Source: Ideonella sp.
GTDB taxonomy: Bacteria; Pseudomonadota; Gammaproteobacteria; Burkholderiales; Burkholderiaceae_C
DNA length: 64,000 nucleotides
NCBI GenBank assembly: GCA_016721465.1
Contig: JADKIA010000028.1
Span: 558,001-622,000 of the forward strand
Direction: 5' to 3'
The notes under the pieces are model-generated. The model worked only from the letters and a program-made list of their open reading frames with translations. It had not been told where the DNA came from and made no database searches. Every line of letters starts with the position of its first letter. The first letter of the stretch is position 1. The position numbers were made by a program, and so were the translations under genes. Below are positions 1 through 8,506 of this stretch, piece after piece.

Positions 1-2
1 TC

Positions 3-287
3 CTGGACTTCACCATCGGCGCGGACTTGGCGCTGATGCGCGAGCGCGTGCGCCAACGCAGCGTGCAAGGCGGTGATGTCTCCGAGGCCGACGAGGCCGT
101 GCTGGACCGCCAGCTGCAAACCATCGAGCCACTGGGTGAAGACGAGCTCGTGTTGGCCGTGCCGTGCTGGCGTCGATCGGCGGCGGCCGTGGCAAGGTCG
201 CTGAACGACGTAGAGTCGACAGTGAGCGTGCCGGGCCGCTCCCAAGCGCTCATCCCGGAGTGCGCAGCACGGAGGGTAGTTCCGTGA
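3..287 (+). CDS. C-terminal end of an AAA/kinase-like ATPase (partial)
   Basis: The reading frame is open from the window edge and ends at 287. The visible part carries the arrangement RxRVxxRSxxGGDxSEADxAVLxxQLxxxEPL, which matches the C-terminal helical part of COG0645-type P-loop kinases, often fused to aminoglycoside-phosphotransferase domains. The P-loop itself would lie upstream of the window. After about residue 55 the similarity to that family stops, and the last 20 or so residues are encoded by the dispersed repeat at 222-348. The native C terminus may therefore have been replaced. The family call is by motif recognition only. Confidence 0.55.
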   Translation: MDFTIGADLALMRERVRQRSVQGGDVSEADEAVLDRQLQTIEPLGEDELVLAVPCWRRSAAAVARSLNDVESTVSVPGRSQALIPECAARRVVP

Positions 288-348
288 GCAGCCGGGCCGT
301 CCCCAAGGCGAATACCGCAGTGCGACGCACGGAGGTTGGCTGATGAGC
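222..348 (+). repeat. Two tandem copies of a dispersed intergenic repeat
   Basis: A unit of about 60 bp starting GTGAGC occurs at 222-283 and again at 284-342, and a third start (ATGAGC) at 343 coincides with the next gene's start codon. Shared blocks are CCGGGCC, CCCAAG, AGTGCG and GCACGGAGG. The TGA inside the second GTGAGC is the stop codon of the upstream frame. GGAGG, present in both copies, sits about 10 bases before the next GTG or ATG and could act as a ribosome binding site. Such elements are common between genes in Comamonadaceae-type genomes. Confidence 0.7.
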
Positions 349-1815
349 CGGTCGTGCACTTCGTCTGGTGCCAGCGCGGGCCAGGCGTTCGCAGCTGGCG
401 GGCACCACGCGCCACCCCCGTTCGACTTGGGAGCCTGGCTGCGCACCAGCACCGAAACCTGGGCCGCGGGGTTGGACCCGGTGGGTGCCGGTGGGTTGTT
501 CCGTGATCGGCGCTTGTCCGACCTGATCGACCGGACGATGAGCGGCTCGCCGCTGTATCGGCGGCGCAACCGCGGCGCCCGCTGCCTGGCCGATTTCGAG
601 CCGATCGCCAAGACCGAACTGATGGCGAACTTCGACGAATGGGCCACCGATCGAGCCGTGACGCTTCTGGCCGCAGAGGCCTTTGTTGCAGACCCGGCCT
701 GCATCGCCGATGCCTGGCTCGACCGCTACCTGGTCTGGACCAGTTCAGGCACCAGCGGACACCCAGGCCTGTTCGTTCAGGACGGTGCCAGCCTGGCGGC
801 CTACGACGCCATCGACGCGCAGCGCCTGCGCGGCAATGGCATCGGGACATCGACGCTGGGTTGGTGGGGGCTGGGCCGGCGCTTTGCGTTCGTGGGTGCC
901 ATCGGCGGGCACTTCGCGGGGCATGTGAGCTTCGAACGACTGCGCCGCATCGTGCCCGCGCCGCTGGCCCCCGAAACGCACATGATTTCGGTGCTGGAGC
1001 CGTTGACGCGCATCGCCGAACGCCTGCAGGCGATCCGGCCGGATGTCCTGATCACCTATCCGAGCTGCGGCGCGGCACTGGCCCAGCTGCAAGCCGAGGG
1101 CTTGCTGAACATCGCGCCACAGGAAGTCTGGCTGGGCGGCGAGCAGCTGTCACCGGCCCAACGCCGAACGCTGCAATCGGCCTTCGGCTGCACGGTGCGA
1201 AATGCCTATGGCGCGTCGGAGTTCTACTCGATCGCCTTCGAATGCGCGCTCGGGCACTTGCACCTGAATGACGACTGGGTGGTGCTGGAGGCGCTGGATG
1301 CGCAACTTCGTCCGGTGTCGCCGGGGGAGTTGTCCAGTGTCACCTTGCTCACCAACCTGGCCAACCAGACGCAGCCGCTGTTGCGATACCGGCTCGACGA
1401 CCTGGTTCGGTTCGCCGCGGAGCCCTGCGCTTGCGGATGTGCGTTTCCAGTCATCGAGGTGCATGGCCGTTGCGACGACACCCTGCAACTGCCGGGTCGA
1501 GACGGACGCCGAGTCAGCATCCTGCCGCTGGCGCTGGAAACCCTGGTCGAGGAACGGACTGGCCTGAGCCGATTTCAAGTGCTGCAAGGCCACGGCGCCG
1601 ACCTTGAATTGCGACTGGATCCAACGGTGCCGAACACCCGCGCTGCGCTCGAGGCCTGTCGTGTGGCCGTTGCCGCGTTCCTTGAAGGTCATGGCGCGGT
1701 CGGCACCCGGATCGTCCTCAGCCGCCGCGCGCCGATGCAGCAGGCCGGCAGCGGCAAGTTGCGGAGGGTGATCAATGCCGGCAGCCAGAGCAGGCCCCAG
1801 CGGGTCAGGGCTTGA
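343..1815 (+). CDS. Phenylacetate-CoA ligase (PaaK)-like adenylate-forming enzyme
   Basis: A 490-residue protein of the AMP-forming family related to phenylacetate-CoA ligase and coenzyme F390 synthetase (COG1541). The TSSGTSG phosphate-binding loop (about residues 133-139) and the NAYGASEF adenine-binding motif (about residues 287-294) are clear. A CACGC segment near residue 365 recalls the metal-type cysteines of some PaaK-like proteins. The substrate acid cannot be told from sequence. The ATG at 343 lies in a repeat copy and is preceded by GGAGG, so it has a plausible ribosome binding site. No clear operon partner follows. Confidence 0.8.
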   Translation: MSRSCTSSGASAGQAFAAGGHHAPPPFDLGAWLRTSTETWAAGLDPVGAGGLFRDRRLSDLIDRTMSGSPLYRRRNRGARCLADFEPIAKTELMANFDEWATDRAVTLLAAEAFVADPACIADAWLDRYLVWTSSGTSGHPGLFVQDGASLAAYDAIDAQRLRGNGIGTSTLGWWGLGRRFAFVGAIGGHFAGHVSFERLRRIVPAPLAPETHMISVLEPLTRIAERLQAIRPDVLITYPSCGAALAQLQAEGLLNIAPQEVWLGGEQLSPAQRRTLQSAFGCTVRNAYGASEFYSIAFECALGHLHLNDDWVVLEALDAQLRPVSPGELSSVTLLTNLANQTQPLLRYRLDDLVRFAAEPCACGCAFPVIEVHGRCDDTLQLPGRDGRRVSILPLALETLVEERTGLSRFQVLQGHGADLELRLDPTVPNTRAALEACRVAVAAFLEGHGAVGTRIVLSRRAPMQQAGSGKLRRVINAGSQSRPQRVRA

Positions 1816-1860
1816 TGGACCAGGACGCATGGGATGGGCAGGATGCATCGCATCGCCGTT

Positions 1861-1928
1861 CGACCCGACGCGCCTGCATGCCCGGCGCTGCCGGGCCTGG
1901 GTAGGCATTCCGTCTTCGCGTCGGGTCG
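1861..1928. other. Large nested inverted repeat (hairpin/cruciform)
   Basis: Perfect 12-bp arms, CGACCCGACGCG at 1861-1872 and its complement at 1917-1928, enclose a second perfect inverted repeat, GCCCGGC/GCCGGGC. It lies in the 400-bp gap between the PaaK-like gene and rbsK. There is no T-run, so it is not a typical intrinsic terminator. It could be a remnant of a small mobile repeat. Confidence 0.55.
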
Positions 1929-1958
1929 GGGGTCATGCAACCTGGCCTGCGCTGTTGC

Positions 1959-2033
1959 TTGCTGCTGGTGGACGAGGGACGCCTCTGGCTGGACGACCCG
2001 GTCTCGCGCTTCCCGCCCGGGTTCGGTGGGATG
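1959..2033 (+). pseudogene. Possible remnant of a class C beta-lactamase/esterase-like serine hydrolase
   Basis: About 25 codons read LLLVDEGRLWLDDPVSRF, followed by PPGFGG. This closely matches the segment after the SxxK helix in beta-lactamase-related serine hydrolases, where xLVEEGKLxLDDPVSKYxPxF is typical. No SxxK motif lies upstream in frame and no YxN or later motif follows. The rest of the 1816-2214 gap shows no other recognisable coding similarity. The match is short, so this is a tentative vestige. Confidence 0.35.
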
Positions 2034-2214
2034 ATTTGGCCGGTCGGTTGCCGCGTCCACGTATTTCGTGATCGACCCGACGCTGCCGCTCGTTGCCACC
2101 CTGCTGCTTCAACATCTCCCGTCGGACGAGGGCCCGACTTGTCCAGGCTGAATTCGGCCTCCTTTGCCAGCGCGCACCAGGCGTTGGCCCCTTGAACGCA
2201 TTGGAAGACATCGC

Positions 2215-3171
2215 ATGACCGTGCTTGTGGCCGGGTCGGCCAACCTCGATTTCGTGGTGCGCGTGCACCACATCCCTGCCCCGGGGGAGACCGTGCTGGG
2301 GCATTCGCTGCAGACCTTTCCCGGCGGCAAGGGTGCCAACCAGGCGATTGCCTGCGCGCGTGCCGGCGGCGTGGCCACGCGCATGCTCGTGGCCCTGGGC
2401 ACCGATGCCTACGCCACGCCGGTCGAGGCCTCGTTGCGCGACGCTGGCGTCGCACTGAACCTCGTGCGCAGCGCCACCGAGCCCACCGGCACCGCCTTTA
2501 TCGGGCTGTCGGACGCCTCGGAGAACGCCATCATCGTGGCCTCGGGCGCCAACAGCAGCTTGCGCGCCGAAGACCTGCCGACGCTGCAGGGTGTCAGTCA
2601 TCTCCTGCTGCAGCTGGAAACACCGCTGGCCACGGTGTGCGCCTTTGCTCGGCGGGCACGGGCAGCCGGCGTCCAGGTGGTGCTCAATGCCGCGCCCGCC
2701 CAGCCACTGCCGAGCGAGCTGCTGGGCAGCATCGACCTGCTGATCGTCAACGAGGGCGAATTGGCGGTGGTCGCGGCGGGGCCCCATCCCCTTGGCGAGT
2801 GTGGCCGCACCGTCGCGGAGCAGCTGGCCCGCATCGAGGTGCCGACCGTGATCGTCACGCTGGGCGCCAAGGGCTGCGTGGCTCGTTCCGAGGGTCAGCT
2901 GCTGATGCAGCCTGGCTTTGTGGTCGAACCGGTGGACACCACGGCCGCCGGCGACACCTTCTGCGGCGTCCTGGTGGCGGCCCTCAGCCAAGGCCAGACC
3001 GTGTCTCAGGGCCTGCGACGCGCGTCTGCCGCCGCGGCACTGGCCTGCACGCGCCTGGGCGCGCAGCCGAGCATCCCGACGCACGCAGAGGTGGACCGCT
3101 TCCTTCAGCACGCCATGGATGGTGGCCCTGCGGCCAGCGCCGCGCTGGTCGAGTGCTGTGGTTGGGCTTGA
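2215..3171 (+). CDS. rbsK: Ribokinase (PfkB family sugar kinase)
   Basis: A 318-residue PfkB-family kinase, expected to phosphorylate D-ribose to ribose 5-phosphate in the cytoplasm. It shows the N-terminal GSxNxDxV motif, the GGKGANQA substrate-binding signature near residue 38, the NEGEL region near 180, and the DTTAAGDTFCG anion-hole/catalytic-base motif near residue 243. Length is typical for RbsK. The ATG at 2215 gives the expected N terminus MTVLVAGSANLD; upstream in-frame starts would add residues with no family match. No ribose transporter or RbsR regulator is adjacent, so a related ribonucleoside or sugar substrate remains possible. Confidence 0.85.
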   Translation: MTVLVAGSANLDFVVRVHHIPAPGETVLGHSLQTFPGGKGANQAIACARAGGVATRMLVALGTDAYATPVEASLRDAGVALNLVRSATEPTGTAFIGLSDASENAIIVASGANSSLRAEDLPTLQGVSHLLLQLETPLATVCAFARRARAAGVQVVLNAAPAQPLPSELLGSIDLLIVNEGELAVVAAGPHPLGECGRTVAEQLARIEVPTVIVTLGAKGCVARSEGQLLMQPGFVVEPVDTTAAGDTFCGVLVAALSQGQTVSQGLRRASAAAALACTRLGAQPSIPTHAEVDRFLQHAMDGGPAASAALVECCGWA

Positions 3172-3292
3172 GGGCCGCGCAAGCACGAAACCAGAGCCAT
3201 CCGAGCACTTGCCAGGCCGGTCATGGGCGCAGGCCGATGGCGCTCCGCCCGGCATGGAGTTGCCGCCGGCCCTCACCGACGGGCCGCAGGCT

Positions 3293-3685
3293 TCAGCCGG
3301 CCTTTACGGCCAGCACCGGGCAGGGCACCGACATCAGGATGTCCTGCGCCACGCTGCCCATGATCAGCTTGCCGACCTTGCTGCGGCTGCGCAAGCCAAT
3401 GACCACCAGCGACACCGACTGCGACTCGACCACCGCCTCCAGCTCCTCGACGGCGCTCTTGCCGCGCACGAATTTCTTGAACTCGGCGCTGACGCCCGAG
3501 TCGACCAGCAGCTGCTCGACGCGCTCGCAGTCCTGCACATCGGCCAGCGACGCGTCTTCGCTCGAGCCTCCCGGCCCGGCGTTCACCACCATCAGGCGCT
3601 CCTGGCGACGCTTGGCGATCTCGATGCCCTTGTCCAGTGCGGCTTGCCCTTCCGGGCGGGGAACGTAGGCGACGAGGATGGTCAT
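3293..3685 (-). CDS. Universal stress protein (UspA family)
   Basis: A 130-residue single Usp domain. It begins MTILVAYVPRPEG and ends with the nucleotide-binding signature GLRSRSKVGKLIMGSVAQDIL (continuing to PCPVLAVKAG), corresponding to the G2xG9xG(S/T) region of ATP-binding Usps. The ATG at 3685 is preceded by a CAGGAG-type ribosome binding site. A longer frame starting at 3730 adds 15 unconserved residues and was rejected. It is convergent with rbsK. The role is likely stress survival through ATP binding, but no specific partner is visible. Confidence 0.88.
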   Translation of the reverse strand: MTILVAYVPRPEGQAALDKGIEIAKRRQERLMVVNAGPGGSSEDASLADVQDCERVEQLLVDSGVSAEFKKFVRGKSAVEELEAVVESQSVSLVVIGLRSRSKVGKLIMGSVAQDILMSVPCPVLAVKAG

Positions 3686-3778
3686 GGGCGGGCTCCTGAG
3701 GATGGACGACGCGGTGGATCGGGCCGACAAATTTCACCACACTTCGCCCCTGCACTGAAGGCTGCACGGGCGGCCGCA

Positions 3779-6343
3779 TCAATCGGCTCGACTGGCGTCG
3801 GGGCCTGTGCCATGGACCGCGGCGTCGGCATCCGACTCCTGCAGGAGGCGACCGAGGATGCCGCAAAGCCGCTCGAGCGTGAACTCCTTCTGCATCACGA
3901 AGCGCACGCCGAGTTGCGCCGCCTCCGCGATGATGGCCTCGGTGATGTAGCCCGAACTGAGCACCACCGGCAGGCCCGACCGGATCTGGGCCACTTCCCG
4001 GGCGACGTCCAGCCCGGACAGGTGGGGCATGTTGTAGTCGGTGACCACGATGTCGAAGGCCTGGGGCTGCGAGCGCAAGGCGGCGATGGCTTCGCGCGGG
4101 TCTTCGAAACCGCTCACCTGGTAGCCCGAGCGGCGCAGCAAGGCCCGAACCATCAAGACCATCGACGGGTCGTCGTCGACATAGGCCACATGGCGGTCCG
4201 TGAACAAGGGCGCCGCCGCAGTGCCCAGATCCCCCGCTGGCATCGTGTCTCGCTGGGCGAGCAGGGGCAGGTAAAGGTCGAACTGGCTGCCCTGGCCCAG
4301 GGCACTGGCCACCGCAATCGCACCGCCATGCGTGGCGACGATGCCGTGCACCACCGACAGCCCCAGCCCGGTGCCCTGACCGACGGCCTTGGTGGTGAAG
4401 AAGGGCTCGAACACACGCGATCGCGTGGCCTCGTCCATGCCGCAACCGGTGTCGCTGACGCTCAGGCGGGCGTGGTCGCCGGCTTGCAGTCCGAGCCTGA
4501 GCGCGGCATGGTCATCCAGGGGCGCGCGCTCCAGTCGGATCGTGATGCGGCCGGCCTGTCCACCCAGCGCATGCCAGGCGTTGGTGCACAGGTTCATCAC
4601 GACCTGCTGGATCTGCGTGGCATCGGCCCGCACGTACATCGGCGCATCGGCGAGGGCCACCTGCAGTTCCACCAGCGCGGGCAGCACCGGGCGCAACAGG
4701 CTCACGGCTTCTTCAATCAACGGGCGCAGCGACTGACTGAGCAGCCGGTGGGGTTGCTTGTGGCTGAAGGCGAGGATCTGCTGCACCAGGCTGCGCGCGC
4801 GCATGGCCGCCACGCTGATCTGATCGAGGCCCGATTTCAGCGCGGGATCGTGCGCGGCGCGCTCTTGCGCCAGTGCCGCGTTGCCCAGGATCGCCGCCAG
4901 GATGTTGTTGAAATCGTGAGCGATGCCGCCGGCCAGTGTGCCGATCGCTTCCATCTTCTGCGACTCGCGCAGTTGCGCCTCGAGCTCGGCCCGTCGCGCT
5001 TCGGCCTGCACTTGCGCGGTGATGTCGGTGACCATCGACAGCTGGCCAGCCGATCGTCCAGCGGCGTCGACGATCGGTGTGGTGGCCATCGAGACCCAAA
5101 GCAAGGTGCCATCCTTTCGGCGCAATGCCCGCTGCTGTGGCCCGTCGCTGTCTGGTGGTTTGGCTGCGGATGCCGCACCTTGATCCGGCGAGTCCACCTC
5201 GGCATGGAATTCGGACGGCAGGCGGCCTTGAAGCTCCTCGCTGCTGCAGCCAAGCATGCGCGCCAGCTTGGGGTTGGCGAACACCGTGCGCGAGTGCTCA
5301 TCGGTGACCCAGATGCCCTCGTCGGCAGTCTCCACGATGCGGCGGTAGCGTTCTTCACTGATTCGCAGTTGGCGGGTCATGGCCAAGGCCGCGTCGTTGG
5401 CGCGATGGCGTCCGCTGACGAGCTGGCGAGTCAGCAGCGCCAGCAGCAAGCTCAGGCCCGCACCCAGCCAGGCGATGGTCCGGGCCGCACCGCTGCCGTG
5501 CCGTTGCTCGAATTCGGCGCGCGCGCTCACGGCCAGCGTCCAGGTGTGACCAGCGATGCCGATGTACTCCAGCGCTTCGAAGCGTGGCGATGTTGACGCG
5601 CCGGCTTCCGGGTTGGTGGCGTACATCAGCGACTGCTGGCTCAGCTCCAGGCCATCGTGGATGCGCACATCGATGCCCAGGGTGCCCTCGCCGTAGAGAC
5701 TGGACATCAGCTCGCTCATTCGAACGTGGGCCAATACCCAACCGGCCAGGGCCGCTCGTCGCGCCGCGACGCCGTTCACCGCCTTGTCTTTGGCATACAC
5801 CGGCAGGAACATCTGGAAGACATCCTGCGCGCTGCGCGCTTGCCCGGTTGGCTGGAACAGCTGGGGTGTGATGCTGAAACTGCCGGAATCCGCCGCCCTT
5901 TGCATGGTGGCCCGTTGCACCGGATTGGCCAGCAGGTCCGCACCAACGATTTCGAGGTTCGCGGCGGTGGCGGGTGCCACGTCGATGACCTTGGCAGACG
6001 GCTCGATGCCCGGGCCACTCGGCCGCCGATGGGCATGCGCGAAAAACTGGATGCCGGCGAAATCGGCGTTGGCCAGCAGGGCGTCGATGTAGGTCTGGAA
6101 TTGCTCGGGCTTGACGTTGTCCGAGGCCAGGATCAAGCCCTGCACGCCGCGCAGCATTTGTTCACAGTCGGCCAGCCGCGACTCGATGCGGCCCACCGTC
6201 TGACGCACGCTGTGGTCGAAATCGGCCTTCAGCACCTGCCGTGTCGATTGCTGCTCGTGCTGCCACAGCCAGCCCGTGATGCCCAGCGAGATGGCGCCGA
6301 CGCACAGCGGCAACAGCGACAGCAGGGGTCGAGCGCGCAGCAT
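3779..6343 (-). CDS. CHASE/PAS hybrid sensor histidine kinase with C-terminal receiver
   Basis: An 854-residue inner-membrane sensor. There is an N-terminal transmembrane helix (about 8-27), a periplasmic CHASE-like domain (about 40-280), a second helix (about 288-310) and a PAS domain (about 335-450). The HisKA segment has the phospho-acceptor in GGIAHDFNN at His476. The HATPase domain has CTNAWHAL, DTGCGMDE and a GTGLGLS box. The receiver (about 715-835) has YVDDD and the phospho-acceptor Asp769 in VVTDYNM. It starts 7 bp after the stop of the periplasmic binding protein gene, so the two are probably cotranscribed and may form one sensing pathway. No separate response regulator is adjacent. 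Confidence 0.88.
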   Translation of the reverse strand: MLRARPLLSLLPLCVGAISLGITGWLWQHEQQSTRQVLKADFDHSVRQTVGRIESRLADCEQMLRGVQGLILASDNVKPEQFQTYIDALLANADFAGIQFFAHAHRRPSGPGIEPSAKVIDVAPATAANLEIVGADLLANPVQRATMQRAADSGSFSITPQLFQPTGQARSAQDVFQMFLPVYAKDKAVNGVAARRAALAGWVLAHVRMSELMSSLYGEGTLGIDVRIHDGLELSQQSLMYATNPEAGASTSPRFEALEYIGIAGHTWTLAVSARAEFEQRHGSGAARTIAWLGAGLSLLLALLTRQLVSGRHRANDAALAMTRQLRISEERYRRIVETADEGIWVTDEHSRTVFANPKLARMLGCSSEELQGRLPSEFHAEVDSPDQGAASAAKPPDSDGPQQRALRRKDGTLLWVSMATTPIVDAAGRSAGQLSMVTDITAQVQAEARRAELEAQLRESQKMEAIGTLAGGIAHDFNNILAAILGNAALAQERAAHDPALKSGLDQISVAAMRARSLVQQILAFSHKQPHRLLSQSLRPLIEEAVSLLRPVLPALVELQVALADAPMYVRADATQIQQVVMNLCTNAWHALGGQAGRITIRLERAPLDDHAALRLGLQAGDHARLSVSDTGCGMDEATRSRVFEPFFTTKAVGQGTGLGLSVVHGIVATHGGAIAVASALGQGSQFDLYLPLLAQRDTMPAGDLGTAAAPLFTDRHVAYVDDDPSMVLMVRALLRRSGYQVSGFEDPREAIAALRSQPQAFDIVVTDYNMPHLSGLDVAREVAQIRSGLPVVLSSGYITEAIIAEAAQLGVRFVMQKEFTLERLCGILGRLLQESDADAAVHGTGPDASRAD

Positions 6344-6350
6344 CAGGGTT

Positions 6351-7142
6351 TCAGAATTGGGTCATGGCACGGGCCAGGTCCGGCGCGAAGTACTTCTCGA
6401 AGATGCGTTGCACCGTGCCATCGGCACGCATCCCGTCCATCAGGGTCCGCCAGGCGGCCTGCTGTGCCTCTGGCAATGACTTTCTGGACATGATGAGCCC
6501 ATGCCGTACCGGTGGGTCGTCGAACTCGACGATGGCCGTCTGCGCGCGCAACTTCGTGCCCTCGAGCGCGGGGTAGTCGAAGGGCTCGATGATCATGGCC
6601 TGCACGCGATTGCCGAGCAGCACCTGGTACAGCGGATCCAGGCTGGTCGAATAGCTGATGCGTTGCTCGGCATCCAGCCGGTCCACCAGGCGATTGGCCG
6701 TCGGGCTGTAGCGAAAGCTGCGGATCACGCCCAGCTTCAGCGCCGTGTTGTTCTCGAAGTCGGACAAACGCTGCGCCATGGCGTCCTTGCGAACCAGCAG
6801 GTAGTACTTGTTGCTGAAGTACCAGGCAAAGGCGGCGAAGCGTTCTCGTGCCTCGTTGGCAATGCCCGAGAGGCTGAAGTCCAGTGCCCCCGACTCGATC
6901 AGCTGCCAGATGCGCGCGCGGGGCATCACGGTGACGATGAACCTGCAGCCGCTGCGGCGGATGAGTTCGTCGGCGATGTCCTTGTCGATGCCCTCGCCGG
7001 TCTCGTTGGAGTAGAGCAAGCCGTGGTCATGCAGCGCCAGGCTCAGCGGGCGAGTGCAATCGGGTTTGCCGGCCGCCACCGCCGACTGCGCCATGGCCAG
7101 CGCGAGCAAGACCTGCACCATCCGAACCACCAAATGCGTCAT
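6351..7142 (-). CDS. Periplasmic amino-acid-type substrate-binding protein (SBP family 3)
   Basis: A 263-residue protein with a signal peptide (positive N terminus, hydrophobic LLALAMAQSAVAA, cleavage around residue 23) and a single SBP_bac_3 fold: LSLALHDHGLLY, GIDKDIADELIRRSGC, SGALDFSLSGIANEAR, then a C-terminal half ending MRADGTVQRIFEKYF. The ATG at 7142 fits the signal peptide; an open frame further upstream is alanine/arginine-rich and unlike the family. No ABC permease or ATPase genes are present. Together with the downstream CHASE sensor kinase this suggests a ligand-sensing rather than uptake role, which is inference. Confidence 0.82.
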   Translation of the reverse strand: MTHLVVRMVQVLLALAMAQSAVAAGKPDCTRPLSLALHDHGLLYSNETGEGIDKDIADELIRRSGCRFIVTVMPRARIWQLIESGALDFSLSGIANEARERFAAFAWYFSNKYYLLVRKDAMAQRLSDFENNTALKLGVIRSFRYSPTANRLVDRLDAEQRISYSTSLDPLYQVLLGNRVQAMIIEPFDYPALEGTKLRAQTAIVEFDDPPVRHGLIMSRKSLPEAQQAAWRTLMDGMRADGTVQRIFEKYFAPDLARAMTQF

Positions 7143-7329
7143 CAAATGCTCCGAGCGAGTGGTTCCTGACAGCTTACCCGATGCCGTCGCTGCCGCCGTG
7201 GCGCCGCCCAGCTGCCTCGGCTGAAAAGTTGGAGCCGCACGACGTCCACGAGGGCAGGGCGCACGCCGTGCACGCATAGAATTGCCGTGCAGATCGATCC
7301 ATGCGCGACGCCACCGACCAGGACCTCAT

Positions 7330-7998
7330 TTGGACTCAGCCGCCGCGACCTTGGCACCCCGGGCACTGACTTTGGGAGCGACCCATTCGCCACTGACGCA
7401 GTTGGTGGTCGAGGCCTTGCGCACGCGCATCCTGGCCAACGACATCGCGCCGGGCGAGCGATTGGTGGAAGGCCGCTTGTCCGAGGACTTTGGCGTCTCG
7501 CGCATCCCCGTGCGCGAGGCCCTGCGCCAACTCGCCGCCGAGGGACTGGTGGTGATCGAGCCGCGCAAGGGTGCCTCGGTGATCCGCTTCACCGAGCAGC
7601 AGGTGCGCGAGGTGGTGGAGGTGCGCGCCACGCTCGAGGGGTTGAATGCCAAGCTGGCGGCCAAGCGCCACGACGCGCAACAGATCGCCGCACTCGAACG
7701 CATCCTGGCCGAGGGCACGCGCCTGGCCGACAGCGACGACCAGGCCCTGGTCGGGCGGCTCAACGCGAGTTTTCACGAGGCGCTGGGCAGTGTGGCCGGC
7801 AATACCCTGCTGCAGGACATGATGCGCTCGCTGCGCGACCGCACGGCGCTGCTGTTCGCGCCGATCAACCGCCAGCGCGGCCACGCCAACTGGGAAGAGC
7901 ATGCGGCCATCCTGCGGGCGGTGATCGATGGCGACGCCGAGCTGGCGGCGTTGCTGGCGGCACGCCATGTCTACAACGCGGCGCAACTGCAGCCCTGA
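7330..7998 (+). CDS. GntR-family transcriptional regulator (FCD domain)
   Basis: A 222-residue regulator. The N-terminal winged helix carries RTRILANDIAPGERL and LSEDFGVSRIPVREALRQL; the C-terminal all-helical FCD ligand domain has VRATLEGLNAKLA, LNASFHEAL and the metal-type H in WEEHAAILRAV. No in-frame ATG exists. TTG at 7330 gives a reasonable 222-residue form, and TTG at 7282 would add 16 residues. It is divergent from the binding protein/kinase pair and convergent with the long oxidoreductase operon, so it could control either that island or its own neighbour. Confidence 0.83.
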   Translation: MDSAAATLAPRALTLGATHSPLTQLVVEALRTRILANDIAPGERLVEGRLSEDFGVSRIPVREALRQLAAEGLVVIEPRKGASVIRFTEQQVREVVEVRATLEGLNAKLAAKRHDAQQIAALERILAEGTRLADSDDQALVGRLNASFHEALGSVAGNTLLQDMMRSLRDRTALLFAPINRQRGHANWEEHAAILRAVIDGDAELAALLAARHVYNAAQLQP

Positions 7999-8027
7999 GC
8001 ACGCCCGCCCGGACCGAACGTCGCGGG

Positions 8028-8234
8028 CTACTCGTAGTTGAATCCGTCGGCGAAGTCTTCCGCCTGGCTCAGCGCTGCGTCGTCGATTTCGCCGAGCTGC
8101 CAGCGCAGGCGGGCGATCTCGCGCAGCGCCTCGGCCCTCGCGGGCTTGCTGCTCAGCACGTCGAGCTTGCGCCGCATGGCTTCCAGCCGCAGGCGCAGGG
8201 CCCGCATGGGGTCGGGGTCGGCCGTGTCGCTCAT
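8028..8234 (-). CDS. Small uncharacterised coiled-coil protein
   Basis: A 68-residue acidic-ended protein beginning MSDTADPDPMRALRLRLEAM and continuing with heptad-like leucines (LDVLSSK, ALREIARLRWQL), then an acidic tail DDAALSQAEDFADGFNYE. No domain is recognised. Its ATG overlaps the stop of the ferredoxin gene (ATGA at 8231-8234), so it is translationally coupled as the last gene of the operon. It may be a small adaptor for the ferredoxin/FAD oxidoreductase pair; this rests on position only. Confidence 0.6.
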   Translation of the reverse strand: MSDTADPDPMRALRLRLEAMRRKLDVLSSKPARAEALREIARLRWQLGEIDDAALSQAEDFADGFNYE

Positions 8235-8506
8235 GGCTTGAGCTCCGTCGGGCGGCGCAGCACCACCGGCGATGCACCGCGGTGCGCCAGGGCATGCATC
8301 TTGAACAGGTAGCCCTCCCGCGTGGGACCGCAGGCCCCCACCGGGCACACGCTCTTGCAGCGGGGCACGCTGAAGTAGCCGTCGCACTCGACGCAGGTGG
8401 ACGCGTCGATCGAGTATTGGGTGGGTGCAGCGGCAATGGCGCGCACGGGGCATTCGTACTCACAGGCGCTGCAGTTGATGCACTCGCAGGAGATCATGTA
8501 GGACAT
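8231..8506 (-). CDS. 2[4Fe-4S] ferredoxin, Allochromatium (Alvin) type
   Basis: A 91-residue protein with two cluster motifs: CxxCxxCxxxCP at Cys9, 12, 15 and 19, and CxxC-x8-CxxxCP at Cys38, 41, 50 and 54. The eight-residue insertion in the second motif and the C-terminal extension are characteristic of Alvin-type low-potential ferredoxins (YfhL-like and nitrogenase or benzoyl-CoA-reductase associated). The ATG at 8506 has a CAGGAG ribosome binding site. It overlaps the upstream FAD oxidoreductase by 13 bp, suggesting it passes electrons to or from that enzyme. Confidence 0.88.
   Translation of the reverse strand: MSYMISCECINCSACEYECPVRAIAAAPTQYSIDASTCVECDGYFSVPRCKSVCPVGACGPTREGYLFKMHALAHRGASPVVLRRPTELKP

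Noticed and set aside
7143..7277. N-terminal extension of the periplasmic binding protein.
   Set aside because: It would bury the signal peptide behind 45 basic/alanine-rich residues.
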